A stretch of DNA of 64,000 bases, from assembly GCA_036703275.1 (NCBI GenBank), contig DATNPK010000098.1, positions 80,419-144,418 on the forward strand, given 5' to 3'. The DNA is from Coleofasciculaceae cyanobacterium. GTDB taxonomy: Bacteria > Cyanobacteriota > Cyanobacteriia > Cyanobacteriales > Xenococcaceae. The notes beneath the pieces are model-generated. The model did not search any database and was not told where the DNA came from. It saw only the letters and a program-made list of their open reading frames with translations. A program made the translations under genes and the position numbers. Positions 9,133 to 18,017 of the stretch are shown one piece after another. How positions within the stretch are numbered: the first letter of the stretch is position 1; each line of letters begins with the position of its first letter.

Positions 9133-9975
9133 TCAAGTTGAAATGTTGGCATAGGCAGTACTTTCTGGGTTAGATGCTTCTTGGCGATCGCCTATATTCT
9201 CGATATATACGTTCATCTTGTTTAATTGCACAGCACCGAATACCGTAGCAAAAGCTACGTCTGCTGCATCTCTACCTGTAGCAATACGCACTAATCCGTC
9301 GGTAGGTGCCAGACGAGTAGCATCAAAAAGATACCATTGATTTCCTAAATAGGCTTCAAAACAGGCAGGAAAATCGGGTGGCTTTAGCTGCCAGGCATAA
9401 GCTGATACAAATCTAGCCGGGATAGTTAAGGCACGACAAAAAGCAATTCCTAAGTGGGCAAAATCTCGACAAACACCTGCTCTCTCAGTCGCCGTATCGT
9501 AAGCTGAAGTATGGGAATCGCTGCTGCCAGAGATATAGTCTATCTTATATTGTAAATCCAATCGCAGATCGCTTCCACCCGATTATAACCAGGCTGACAA
9601 TTGCCAAATTCATCTTGTGCTAGCTTCATCAGGCGATCGCTTTGACAATAGCGCCATGGATATAAATAAGGAACAACATCTAAAGGTAGTTCTGCCGGAG
9701 ATTTTTCTTCTATGGTATTAATCTGATCGGCATGATACTTTGATTCCACTATTGCCTGATAAGCAATTGCCAACTTTCCTTCTGGTGCAATCAAGCGAAA
9801 GTAGCTGTTTTTCCTGTCTTGGTCAATAAATTCTTCTCTTTCACACTCAGGTGGTAATCTCAAGACTGTGATCTAAAATTCGCTGATATTCATTTTCGAT
9901 AGCACAGATATTGAAGATAAAAGTACTATCGCTGGAAAGATCGTAGTCTAATTGGCAGCCAAGCTTAAACTTCAT
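9133..9975 (-). pseudogene. Transglutaminase-like protein, interrupted by two compensating frameshifts
   Basis: Translation from the ATG at 9975 gives a beta-rich N-terminus (MKFKLGCQLDYDLSSDSTF...) that meets a stop near 9848. The protein continues one base over (ERE EFIDQDRKNSYFRLIAPEGKLAIAYQ...) and then returns to the first frame near 9550 (IDYISGSSDSH...). The last part has the transglutaminase core, with cysteine in ERAGVCRDFAHLG, followed by RFVSAYAW and aspartate in WYLFDATRLAPTDGL; the usual catalytic histidine context reads FPACFEAYL, so that histidine may be lost. This matches the cysteine-protease-like transglutaminase family of bacteria. The shifts are +1 then -1, so overall length (281 codons) is preserved. 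Either a decayed gene or two sequencing errors. Confidence 0.75.
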
Positions 9976-10048
9976 TATGGTTAACTCAGAAAAAATTACA
10001 TAAATTGGTAGAGGTTAGGCATACATAACCCCTACATGAGAATAGCTA

Positions 10049-11698
10049 TCACATTACGAATACCTGTGCTTCGTATTCAGGTAAATCGATCACAATCTGA
10101 CCATCACCCGCTTCAATGTCGTAGTTGCCAGTCCATTCATGCCAAGTTCCATCAGCAGGAAAATTAGGAACTGCATAACCGCCCAGATATTGATCGGAGA
10201 AGTTAGCTACAACCACTACGCGAGAACCTTCACCATTCCAACGAGTATAGGCAATTACCTTCGCTTCTGGATCTTCATAGAAGAAATCAATATTTTCTGT
10301 ATACAAAGCATGATTTCCTTTACGTAGGTTGATTAAACCCTTATAGTGAGCAAACAGATACTGGTTGTTGTCTGCTGCCAATAGTGTCCAATCAATTTTA
10401 CAGGCTTCTTGATTCAAAGGCTGATATTCGCCAAATTCTTCACCCATCCAGACCATGGGAATCCCCACTGCGGTCATCAATAAAATCGCGCCTAACTTGA
10501 CTCGCTTAAAGGCAGCTTCTCCGAAAAGATCACGCTTAGCTAACTCTACCATTACTCGTTCGTGGTCGTGATTAGTAATGTAGTTAACTACGTTAGTCGT
10601 ACCCATAAAGCCTTGACGTTTACAGTCAATTACATTTTTGAGTTCTTCAGGTTCATAGCGATCGCCACATATATGTTCGACTACGGTATGGTAAAAACTA
10701 TCGTGCCAGCAGCTATCCATTGGCCCTTCTAGGTTGGTGATCGCTGGATTTTCAGGAATATGTTCGGCAATATTGATAAATGGTTTGACTCCGCCATCTT
10801 TTTTGGCGCGATCGACAATCCAGTGCATAAAGTCGTAGTTATCAATTTGTCTGGCTGCGTCGTAGCGAATACCGTCGATATGATATTCTTTAACCCAAAA
10901 ATCCACGGTATCACCCACGAATTTCCAAGCAGGTTTAACCTCTAGGTTCTCATCATATTTTTCGTAGTTAAATTCTGGACCCCAGCTGTTATCTGGATCG
11001 GTTGGGTCATGATGAAACCAATAATCATGGTCAATTTGGGTTAAGGGACAATCAGTGTTGGCGTGATTATAAATCCCATCCATAATTACCCGAATGCCTT
11101 TACCATGACATTCATCAATTAAATGCTTTAGTTCATAGGTTGTACCATAATTGGACTCAGCGGCATAAAAATGTTGTGGACTGTATCCCCAGCTATAAGT
11201 CCCAGGGTTTTCCTTGACGGGCATCACTTCAATGGCGTTGATACCTAAATCTAATAGATAGTCAAGCTTATCAATGACGTGCTGATATTTTCCTCGCGCT
11301 TTAGAATCGTCTTCTCCACCTGAAAAGTCACCAACGTGTAGTTCGTAAATAACTAACTCATGGTCTGGGGGTAGTGGTTTCTCGTCGTGCATCCAAACAT
11401 AAGTATCGACAATTGGTTCTCCGTCTTTGATGGTTATCGTGCCATTTTGACTTTTTGGGGCAATATTAACAGCACAGGGATCGACTATTTCTACCCATTC
11501 GTCTGGTTCTAAAAACCAACTCAAAGAACGAACGCGAAATTTATACTCATGTTCCCCGTCTTCTAGTTCAATCTTAGTTCTAAAATAACCGTCGTCACCT
11601 TTCTCCATTGGTACAGGTTGCCAATCGGTAAAAGAACCAGTAACAGCAGCCTCCTTGTTATAAGGAGCGAATAACTTAAATTCTGTTAGACTTGCCAT
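10049..11698 (-). CDS. GH13 alpha-amylase/branching-enzyme-like glucanohydrolase with N-terminal CBM48
   Basis: This 549-residue enzyme should act on alpha-1,4/1,6-glucans such as glycogen. An N-terminal CBM48-like domain (about 5-95, FKLFAPYNKEAAVTGSFTDW) is followed by a GH13 barrel. The four conserved regions are visible: DGIYNHAN, GIRYDAAR (catalytic nucleophile D), NIAEHIPENP (acid/base E) and ITNHDHERV (transition-state D). The C-terminal beta domain ends in EAQVFVM. The ATG at 11698 is chosen because homology begins at MASLTEFKLFAP; an open frame upstream adds a spurious hydrophobic leader. It is related to GlgB and GlgX but is shorter, so the exact bond made or cut is uncertain. glgA lies far off at 53.9 kb and is not linked. 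Confidence 0.88.
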   Translation of the reverse strand: MASLTEFKLFAPYNKEAAVTGSFTDWQPVPMEKGDDGYFRTKIELEDGEHEYKFRVRSLSWFLEPDEWVEIVDPCAVNIAPKSQNGTITIKDGEPIVDTYVWMHDEKPLPPDHELVIYELHVGDFSGGEDDSKARGKYQHVIDKLDYLLDLGINAIEVMPVKENPGTYSWGYSPQHFYAAESNYGTTYELKHLIDECHGKGIRVIMDGIYNHANTDCPLTQIDHDYWFHHDPTDPDNSWGPEFNYEKYDENLEVKPAWKFVGDTVDFWVKEYHIDGIRYDAARQIDNYDFMHWIVDRAKKDGGVKPFINIAEHIPENPAITNLEGPMDSCWHDSFYHTVVEHICGDRYEPEELKNVIDCKRQGFMGTTNVVNYITNHDHERVMVELAKRDLFGEAAFKRVKLGAILLMTAVGIPMVWMGEEFGEYQPLNQEACKIDWTLLAADNNQYLFAHYKGLINLRKGNHALYTENIDFFYEDPEAKVIAYTRWNGEGSRVVVVANFSDQYLGGYAVPNFPADGTWHEWTGNYDIEAGDGQIVIDLPEYEAQVFVM

Positions 11699-12115
11699 TT
11701 TCAAAATTGCTAAAAATACTAAAAATATCCAGGTTAATGTTGCAAGTATATTTAGTGTGACAAGTGAAAACATCTATCGTCGGGATGAGCCAAGCTTTTG
11801 TGTCAAGAGAACTAAACATTTATTAATAACTCGACAGTTTGTATTTAGATTGATTATTTTGGGTTGTCATTTGATTAAAATAATTTTTTTGAGCAAGCTT
11901 GATGAAGCAAAAACGGGAACAAATTAGCTAACCTTTTTTAGATTTAACAGCAAAGATGAGTAGCAGCGCATCAACTTTAATCAGCGAGCGCCTAAATACT
12001 CAATATTTTCATTTGACTATTAATATTTGCTGTTAAATCAATCTTATGATAGATGTAAAAAACGACTTAAGATAGATATATTGAGAGAAAGTTTATTGTA
12101 AAAGGATTAATTTAA
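11699..12115. other. Divergent spacer with a 14-bp inverted repeat
   Basis: There is no credible gene in these 417 bases between the GH13 gene and the CsbD gene. The notable content is the long-range inverted repeat listed separately. A purine-rich AAAAGGATTAA lies just before the CsbD start. Confidence 0.5.
11941..12039. repeat. 99-bp element bounded by a perfect 14-bp inverted repeat
   Basis: GATTTAACAGCAAA at 11941-11954 is repeated as its exact reverse complement TTTGCTGTTAAATC at 12026-12039, separated by 71 bases. The flanks do not show a clear target duplication. It could be a MITE-like element, a cruciform or a structured leader upstream of the CsbD gene. Confidence 0.6.
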
Positions 12116-12298
12116 ATGAGTGTTGAAGATAGAATTAATGCTACTGCTAAAAATATCCAAGGCAAAGTACAAGAAGTAGTCGGAGAAGTAACAGGAAATC
12201 CTCAAGATCGGGTAGAAGGTAAGGAAAAGCAGACTGAAGCTCAGGTTCAGCACAGTGTTGAAAACGCTAAGGATGATATCAAAAAAATGATCGACTAA
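12116..12298 (+). CDS. CsbD family stress-response protein
   Basis: A 60-residue, highly charged, helix-forming protein: MSVEDRINATAKNIQGKVQE is followed by VVGEVTGNPQDRVEGKEKQTEAQ. The G-K-x-Q-E-x-x-G-x-x-T-G-N/D pattern is the CsbD signature. CsbD proteins are abundant, probably natively helical, general-stress proteins of unknown biochemical role. The gene stands alone, between a long spacer and a strong terminator, as a single-gene transcript. AGGATTAATTTAA precedes the ATG. Confidence in the family is high; function is unknown in the family as a whole. Confidence 0.9.
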   Translation: MSVEDRINATAKNIQGKVQEVVGEVTGNPQDRVEGKEKQTEAQVQHSVENAKDDIKKMID

Positions 12299-12329
12299 TT
12301 TGCTGATACTAATACTTAAGAAAATATTT

Positions 12330-12362
12330 AATACGGGGTCTAGCATTGCTAGACCCCGTATT
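12330..12362 (+). terminator. Strong hairpin terminator after the CsbD gene
   Basis: A perfect 15-bp stem, AATACGGGGTCTAGC with GCTAGACCCCGTATT, closes a 3-base loop and is followed by ATTTCCC. It lies 31 bases after the CsbD stop. The T tract is weak, but the A-T base of the stem makes it usable in both directions. Confidence 0.75.
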
Positions 12363-12458
12363 ATTTCCCATAATTTATTTCTCTAGATACACGCCTAATT
12401 TCAGCTAAAAATATAAGCTTTTAATTTATAATCCAGCTTTAAAAATATATTTTTCAAT

Positions 12459-13583
12459 ATGAATGAATCTGAAGAATTTACCATCGGCGTAGAAGAGGAA
12501 TATCAAATAATCGATCCGCAAACCAGAGAACTTTGTGGTAAAGCCGAGCAGATAATTAGTTATGTTAGAGAGAATTTAGCTCTAGAAAACAAAGACATTA
12601 TCCAGCCAGAAATGCACCGTTCCCAGGTAGAAATTGCCACAGTGGTATGTCAATCTCTATCAGATGTGCGTCAAGAATTGACTCGCTGTCGTCAAGCAGT
12701 AATTGAGGCTGCTGAAGTCTCAGGTAAAGCGATCGCCGCCGCGGGGACTCATCCTTTTTCTGACTGGCGCGAGCAAGAAATAACTCCAAAACCTCGCTAT
12801 CAAAACTTAGAAGCAGAATTTAAACAGTTAATTCGCGAGCTAGTTATTTTTGGTAATCATGTTCATATTGGTATGAGTGATCGCGCGATCGCACTACAGG
12901 TAATTAATCGTGTTCGTGTTTGGCTACCCGTATTACTCGCACTTTCGGCTAATTCTCCCTTTTGGTTGGGTCAAGTAACAGATTATGCCAGCTATCGTAC
13001 AGAAATGTGGACACGGTTACCAATGACAGGTGCACCACAAATTTTTGCAGACGAGCAAGAATATCAGACTTTGATTGATGATTTGATCTCTGCTGGTGCA
13101 ATCAAAGATCCTACTAATATTTATTGGGATATTCGCTTATCAGACAAGTTCCCTACCATTGAATTTCGCGTCACCGATATCTGTCTGACTGTAGAAGAGG
13201 CAGTGACCATTACAGGTTTAGTTCGTGCCTTAGTCTGGACTGGTTATCAAGAGGTAATTAATAATGTTCCTTTAAATCAAGTACGTCCTGAATTGTTACA
13301 GGCTGCTCAATGGTGTGCAGCGCGTTATGGCTTAACAGATAATTTAATTGATGTTATCGGCAAAATTCCCCTTCCTGCTCAAGACTTAGTTGAGAAATTT
13401 CTCAACTATTTGCGTCCAGGTTTAGAAAAGTTTGGTGATTGGGAGCTTATTTCTACTTCGGTACAAAAAATTCTCGACCAGGGTAATGGTGCGCAACGTC
13501 AGCTAGCCATATATCAAAAAAATCAAAACTTGGTTGAGGTAGTTGATTATCTTGTCGAACAAACGAAACTATTTAATATTTAA
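12459..13583 (+). CDS. YbdK-type carboxylate-amine ligase (glutamate-cysteine ligase family 2)
   Basis: The 374-residue protein belongs to the GCS2/YbdK family, ATP-dependent enzymes that join glutamate's gamma-carboxyl to an amine such as cysteine. Motifs seen: the metal/glutamate-binding start FTIGVEEEYQIIDP, the middle block AAAGTHPFSDWREQEIT, the histidine pair in FGNHVHIGMSD, LSANSPFWLG and WDIRLSDKFPTIEFRV. These align well with remembered E. coli YbdK. Cyanobacteria also have a distinct dedicated GshA, so calling this the main glutathione enzyme would be unsafe. It ends 16 bases from the convergent response regulator. Confidence 0.85.
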   Translation: MNESEEFTIGVEEEYQIIDPQTRELCGKAEQIISYVRENLALENKDIIQPEMHRSQVEIATVVCQSLSDVRQELTRCRQAVIEAAEVSGKAIAAAGTHPFSDWREQEITPKPRYQNLEAEFKQLIRELVIFGNHVHIGMSDRAIALQVINRVRVWLPVLLALSANSPFWLGQVTDYASYRTEMWTRLPMTGAPQIFADEQEYQTLIDDLISAGAIKDPTNIYWDIRLSDKFPTIEFRVTDICLTVEEAVTITGLVRALVWTGYQEVINNVPLNQVRPELLQAAQWCAARYGLTDNLIDVIGKIPLPAQDLVEKFLNYLRPGLEKFGDWELISTSVQKILDQGNGAQRQLAIYQKNQNLVEVVDYLVEQTKLFNI

Positions 13584-13599
13584 CGTTTAACATCAAAGA

Positions 13600-14049
13600 T
13601 TAAACTTTAAGATTTCGTTTTGATCTTAATTGTTGGTCACGAGGTAAATGCTGATAAATTTTAGTTTCTAAATCATCAATCAAATAAGGCTTGCATAAAT
13701 AATCATTACAGCCTAATGACAAAGCGCGCTCTTGGTCTTGTTTTTTTGCCAAGCCAGAAATTGCAATAATTGGCATATCTTGAGTTAACACATTTTGTCT
13801 TAGCTGGCTGGCTAACTCGAAACCGCTAATCTCTGGTAGTACTAAATCTAAGAGAACCAGATCGATTTCATATTTAGTTGCCAAATTAAAAGCAGTTTTG
13901 CCGTCCCTGGCTGTAATAAAGTCAAATTTGAAAAATATAAGTGCATGAGAAATAAATAGCAAGTTGTCAATGTCATCTTCCACAGCCAAAATCATCGGAA
14001 CTTTAGAATCTGCTGCTTGGATTTTCTGACGACGAGGTTCTACATTCAT
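13600..14049 (-). CDS. Stand-alone CheY-like response regulator
   Basis: A single receiver domain of 149 residues with no output domain. Landmarks: acidic pair in ILAVEDDIDN, phospho-acceptor aspartate in LVLLDLVLPEISGFELA, switch residue in IIAISGLAKKQD and conserved lysine in DYLCKPY. The likely start is the ATG at 14049 (MNVEPRRQKI); an upstream frame adds nine unneeded residues. The C-terminal tail is basic (QQLRSKRNLKV). Such lone receivers relay phosphate from hybrid kinases, often for motility or stress. No kinase is adjacent, so its partner is unknown. Confidence 0.88.
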   Translation of the reverse strand: MNVEPRRQKIQAADSKVPMILAVEDDIDNLLFISHALIFFKFDFITARDGKTAFNLATKYEIDLVLLDLVLPEISGFELASQLRQNVLTQDMPIIAISGLAKKQDQERALSLGCNDYLCKPYLIDDLETKIYQHLPRDQQLRSKRNLKV

Positions 14050-14540
14050 TATTAATTTGCACGACACATATAGCAAAGATGTGATTATTTAGCGGATAAG
14101 ATGCACTTAAGCTCAACAGCCGATTTTACTTTGCAATCAGCAATTTCCAATTATCAATAACTCTACTGAAGAGGCATTAACCTTGACTAACATAAGTATT
14201 AGCTGCTTTTATGTTTACTATCTTGCCTGAAAATTTATAGAATTATAAGTCAATGGTTTCTTTGTTTCAAAGTATATCCTGCACCAATCAAAAATTAGGT
14301 AATTTTACACAAAATTTTTCTCTTTATTCAGTATAAATGGTTTGAAAAAATACTGTGCCAATCTTAGCTATCTGCTAAAAGCCTGGTATTACTATAGCTT
14401 CAACACTAATAGTAATTAGTCCAAAATGCCAAAAATTTTCCTGAATAACCAAAATTCAGACTATGCTAAAAAATATCTGACAACTTTACAAATCTTGATA
14501 TTTTATCGAGGCAAGACTGCCCTCAAAACCGACCATTATC
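14050..14540. other. Divergent AT-rich spacer
   Basis: Nearly 490 bases between the lone receiver gene and the carotenoid oxygenase gene. I find no open frame with coding character, no tRNA-like fold and no strong inverted repeat; only promoters are expected here. Confidence 0.4.
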
Positions 14541-16025
14541 ATGACTAACACGATTACTCAACAAGCAAATACTCAACCATACAAGATCGAAGAATGGAAA
14601 AGAGGTTACGATTCTCAACCCAATGAATACGAATATGAAATTACCGAAATTGAAGGAGAAATACCGGTCCAATTGTCTGGGACACTGTTTCGTAATGGGC
14701 CTGGTTTATTAGACATTGGCGGCTCGGCAATTCATCATCCTTTTGATGGAGATGGCATGATTAGTGCGTTTTCGCTCAAAGATGGTAAGGCATATTATCG
14801 CAATCGCTTTGTGCAAACCGAGTCTTACGTTAAAGAAAACGAAGCAAAAAAAATTCTCTATCGGGGAGTGTTTGGGACTCAGAAGCCTGGCGGTTTATTC
14901 AACAATATTTTTGACCTCAAGCTAAAAAATATTGCAAATACGGGGGTCATTTATTGGGGAGGCAAACTACTGGCTCTTTGGGAAGCAGCTGAACCTCACC
15001 GCTTAGATCCGCGAACTTTGGAAACGATAGGTATTGAATACCTTGACGGTGTTTTAGAACCAGGTGATGCTTTTGCAGCTCATCCTTGGGTAGATCCTAG
15101 TTGCGTAATGGATGATGGCGCACCATGTTTAGTCAACTTTCGCATAGATCCAGGATTATCAAGTAAAATAACCCTGTTTGAATTTGCTCCTGATGGTAAA
15201 TTACTGCGTCGCCATTCCCACAGTATTCCTGGGTTTTCTTTTATTCACGATTTTATCATTACGCCTCATTACGCCATCTTTTTCCAGAATCCTGTTAGCT
15301 TTAATCCCCTACCCTTTTTGCTGGGAATGCGTGGTGCTGGGGAATGTGTTGAGTTTCAGCCAGATAAACCAACCACTGTAGTCTTAATTCCTCGCGATCC
15401 TAATAATCGAGAGGTCAAAACCTTTAGCGTAGAATCGGGCTTTGTGTTTCATCATGCCAATGCTTTTGAGCAAGATAACCAAGTTTGTATCGATTCAATT
15501 GCCTATCAGACTTTGCCTCAAGTACAACCCCAGTCTAACTATAAAGAAGTTGATTTCGACAGTCTCGATCCAGGACAGCTATGGCGATTTACCCTCAATC
15601 TGGATAATAGTACTGTTGAGCGCCAGATGATCGAAAGTCGTTGCTGCGAATTTCCGACCCATAATCCTGGTAAAGTTGGTCGACAATATCGCTACTTATA
15701 CATAGGTGCTATACCCAGTGATACAGGACATAATGCGCCATTACAGGCAATTTTGAAATTAGACCTAGATACAGGAGAACGTCAGATACATTCTTTTGCC
15801 CCCAGTGGTTATGTTAGCGAACCCATTTTCGTACCCAAGCCCAACGCTGAAGCAGAAGATGCAGGCTGGGTCTTAACTTTGGTTTATGACGGCAGCAAAC
15901 ACCGTTCTACGCTAGCAATTTTAGATGGCGAAAATTTAGCAGGAAAAGCGATCGCCTTACTACATCTCAAACATCATATTCCCTATGGTTTACACGGTAG
16001 CTGGTGTGACGAAGTGTTTATTTAA
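14541..16025 (+). CDS. Carotenoid cleavage oxygenase (apocarotenoid 15,15'-oxygenase type)
   Basis: This family of non-haem iron(II) enzymes splits carotenoids or apocarotenals at a double bond with O2, giving retinal-type products. The 494-residue protein shows the family hallmarks: N-terminal LSGTLFRNGPGLLDIGG, HHPFDGDGMISAF, and the iron-binding histidines in AAHPWVDP, FIHDFIITPHY, FVFHHANAFE and the C-terminal YGLHGSW. Conserved glutamates such as SEPIFVPKP complete the second shell. Length matches the Synechocystis apocarotenoid oxygenase group. The true substrate cannot be told from sequence alone. The gene is isolated: a long spacer lies before it and the next gene converges. Confidence 0.92.
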   Translation: MTNTITQQANTQPYKIEEWKRGYDSQPNEYEYEITEIEGEIPVQLSGTLFRNGPGLLDIGGSAIHHPFDGDGMISAFSLKDGKAYYRNRFVQTESYVKENEAKKILYRGVFGTQKPGGLFNNIFDLKLKNIANTGVIYWGGKLLALWEAAEPHRLDPRTLETIGIEYLDGVLEPGDAFAAHPWVDPSCVMDDGAPCLVNFRIDPGLSSKITLFEFAPDGKLLRRHSHSIPGFSFIHDFIITPHYAIFFQNPVSFNPLPFLLGMRGAGECVEFQPDKPTTVVLIPRDPNNREVKTFSVESGFVFHHANAFEQDNQVCIDSIAYQTLPQVQPQSNYKEVDFDSLDPGQLWRFTLNLDNSTVERQMIESRCCEFPTHNPGKVGRQYRYLYIGAIPSDTGHNAPLQAILKLDLDTGERQIHSFAPSGYVSEPIFVPKPNAEAEDAGWVLTLVYDGSKHRSTLAILDGENLAGKAIALLHLKHHIPYGLHGSWCDEVFI

Positions 16026-16070
16026 AATTAACGGTAGGAATAAGGCAGTGCCTTGCCCATACACGATCTG

Positions 16071-16745
16071 CTACTCCCGCAAAACATAGCCGACACCCCG
16101 TAATGTTTGGATCAGGCGGGGTTCTTGCTGTTGCTCTAGCTTGAGGCGTAGATAGCGAACATAGACTTCAATAATATTAGAGTCGCCCATAAAGTCATAA
16201 CCCCAGACTCGCTCTAAAATTTGGTCGCGAGTTAATACCTGGCGGGGATGAGATAATAGATACTCTAAAAGATCGAATTCTTTGGCGGTTAATTCAATCG
16301 AACGCTGTCCCCGAAATACTTCGCGAGTAGAACGATTGAGGGTCAGATCGCTAAATTGCAGCAGGTCTATTTCTGACTCGTGATCACGACGTAAATTGGC
16401 TCTTACTCTCGCCAGGAGTTCTTCAATACTAAAGGGTTTGATCACATAATCATCGGCACCAGCGTCTAAGCCTACAACGCGATCGCTTACTTCATCTTTA
16501 GCAGTGAGCAAAATAATTGGTACTTTATCCCCTGTCTGCCGCAGACGACGACAAATTTCTGGTCCCGATATTCCAGGTAACATCCAATCAAGCAGAATCA
16601 AATCTGGTTGAATCTCTCGGGCAGAAGATAATCCAGTAAAGCCATCTAGTGCATGAGTAACCTTATATTGTTCAAACTCTAGTTCAATCTTGATGAACTG
16701 AGCTAGCTTAACCTCATCTTCTACCACTAAAATATGTGATGTCAT
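16071..16745 (-). CDS. OmpR-family two-component response regulator
   Basis: A 224-residue DNA-binding regulator. The receiver domain (1-120) has the acidic pair in ILVVEDEVKL, phospho-acceptor D53 in LILLDWMLPGISG, threonine in IILLTAKDE and lysine in DDYVIKPFS. The C-terminal winged helix (about 128-223) has the OmpR-type signatures TAKEFDLLEYLLSHPRQVLTRDQ, VWGYDF and IEVYVRYLRLKL, ending TLRGVGYVLRE. The RppA/NblR/ManR-like group in cyanobacteria looks similar, but I cannot assign an orthologue. It follows the potassium-channel gene by 24 bases on the same strand, so the two may be cotranscribed. No histidine kinase is adjacent. Confidence 0.9.
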   Translation of the reverse strand: MTSHILVVEDEVKLAQFIKIELEFEQYKVTHALDGFTGLSSAREIQPDLILLDWMLPGISGPEICRRLRQTGDKVPIILLTAKDEVSDRVVGLDAGADDYVIKPFSIEELLARVRANLRRDHESEIDLLQFSDLTLNRSTREVFRGQRSIELTAKEFDLLEYLLSHPRQVLTRDQILERVWGYDFMGDSNIIEVYVRYLRLKLEQQQEPRLIQTLRGVGYVLRE

Positions 16746-16769
16746 AACCTATCAGCAATTAGTAATTAG

Positions 16770-17840
16770 TTACTTATTCTTCGGTAATCTCAGTGCATTA
16801 TTAGAATTGATTGGCCCCAAAATCTTGTTAAGCGTGCGCAATTGCTCTGCTGTCCCCATACAAATAAAGGCATCTCGCTCTAAGATTTCCGTTTCTCCCG
16901 TTGGTCCTGCGATCAGATTGCCATCAAAACGACGAATTGCTAAGACTAAAGCTCCTGATTGCGATCGCAATTGTGCTTCTCTTAAAGTTTTGCCGACATA
17001 GGGACAGTCCTGAGAATCGATTAAAAATTCTTCGAGATAGTAAGAACGGTTGCCCCCTGTAATGATACCATCAACAAAATCCATTACCTGAGGTCTTAAG
17101 GCTGCCGCTGCTAGTCTTTTTCCGCCAGTGATATAGGGTGAAACCACTGCATCAGCCCCGGCACGCTGAAGCTTTTGTACGGCTTCTTCGTTGCTAGCGC
17201 GAGCGATCGCTCTGATTCGAGGGTTAAGAGTTTTGGCTGACAAAACTGTATAAAGATTTTGCGCATCTGAGGGTAAAGCCGTTACTAAGCAAATTGCTCG
17301 ATCGATCTTGGCACGCAGCAAAGATTCATCCAGGGTAGCATCTCCCAGAATTACGGTATATCCAATCTGCTTAATTTCTTCTACCTCTTCAAGATTGTCA
17401 TCAATGATAATAAAGGGAATGCCCTCAGCAAAAAATTCGCGGGCGACATGACGACCTGTACGCCCAAAACCACATACTATGTAATGTTGATCTAAAGATT
17501 CAATCAAACTCTTCTCCTGTCTTAGTTTGATTCCTTCCTGAAAATACCCTTGAATTAGGGCTTCTGTAAAACGATTAACTATATAACCAATGGTCAGCAA
17601 ACCCATTAAGATTAAGGCAACGGTAAATAATCGTCCCCTCTCTCCCAGCGGTCTCACCTCAGAAAACCCGACCGTAGACAAGGTAATCACGGTCATGTAC
17701 GCTGATTCAGAAAAAGACCATTTCTCGACCTGCCAATACCAAAGAGTACCGACTAGTACAATAATGACTAATACTACACCACCCGTGACTAATTCCTTGC
17801 GTAAACGACCATACTTTTCTTTAAAAGTGTAATTATTCAT
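16770..17840 (-). CDS. Potassium channel with RCK (TrkA-N/TrkA-C) gating domain
   Basis: A two-helix ion channel subunit like MthK. Helix 1 (about 17-35, VTGGVVLVIIVLVGTLWYW), a pore loop with filter-like TLSTVGFSEVRPL, and helix 2 (about 68-90) are followed by a TrkA-N Rossmann domain (HYIVCGFGRTGRHVAREF, with IIIDDNLEE at the second strand end) and a TrkA-C domain near 265-345. The filter reads TVGFSE rather than TVGYGD; TVGF-type filters occur in some cyanobacterial channels. It should form a ligand-gated tetramer in the plasma or thylakoid membrane. It lies just upstream of an OmpR regulator gene. Confidence 0.9.
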   Translation of the reverse strand: MNNYTFKEKYGRLRKELVTGGVVLVIIVLVGTLWYWQVEKWSFSESAYMTVITLSTVGFSEVRPLGERGRLFTVALILMGLLTIGYIVNRFTEALIQGYFQEGIKLRQEKSLIESLDQHYIVCGFGRTGRHVAREFFAEGIPFIIIDDNLEEVEEIKQIGYTVILGDATLDESLLRAKIDRAICLVTALPSDAQNLYTVLSAKTLNPRIRAIARASNEEAVQKLQRAGADAVVSPYITGGKRLAAAALRPQVMDFVDGIITGGNRSYYLEEFLIDSQDCPYVGKTLREAQLRSQSGALVLAIRRFDGNLIAGPTGETEILERDAFICMGTAEQLRTLNKILGPINSNNALRLPKNK

Positions 17841-18017
17841 TCAAATATACATTTATATATTCAAAATTCGGTGCTGACTTTGACAACAGTTTTACCTAAA
17901 ATTAATTACATTTAAGATTAAGTCTGGTTTAAAACCAAATAATCCCAGCAATATCGAATGACAACTGTCATTTTAAATGTATTTGCCGAAGATATAAATT
18001 TTACTTAGGAGAAACCT

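Noticed and set aside
11699..11773. Hydrophobic N-terminal extension of the GH13 enzyme
   Set aside because: It looks like a signal anchor but is spacer read in frame; homology begins at MASLTEFKLFAP and cytoplasmic glucan enzymes have no signal.
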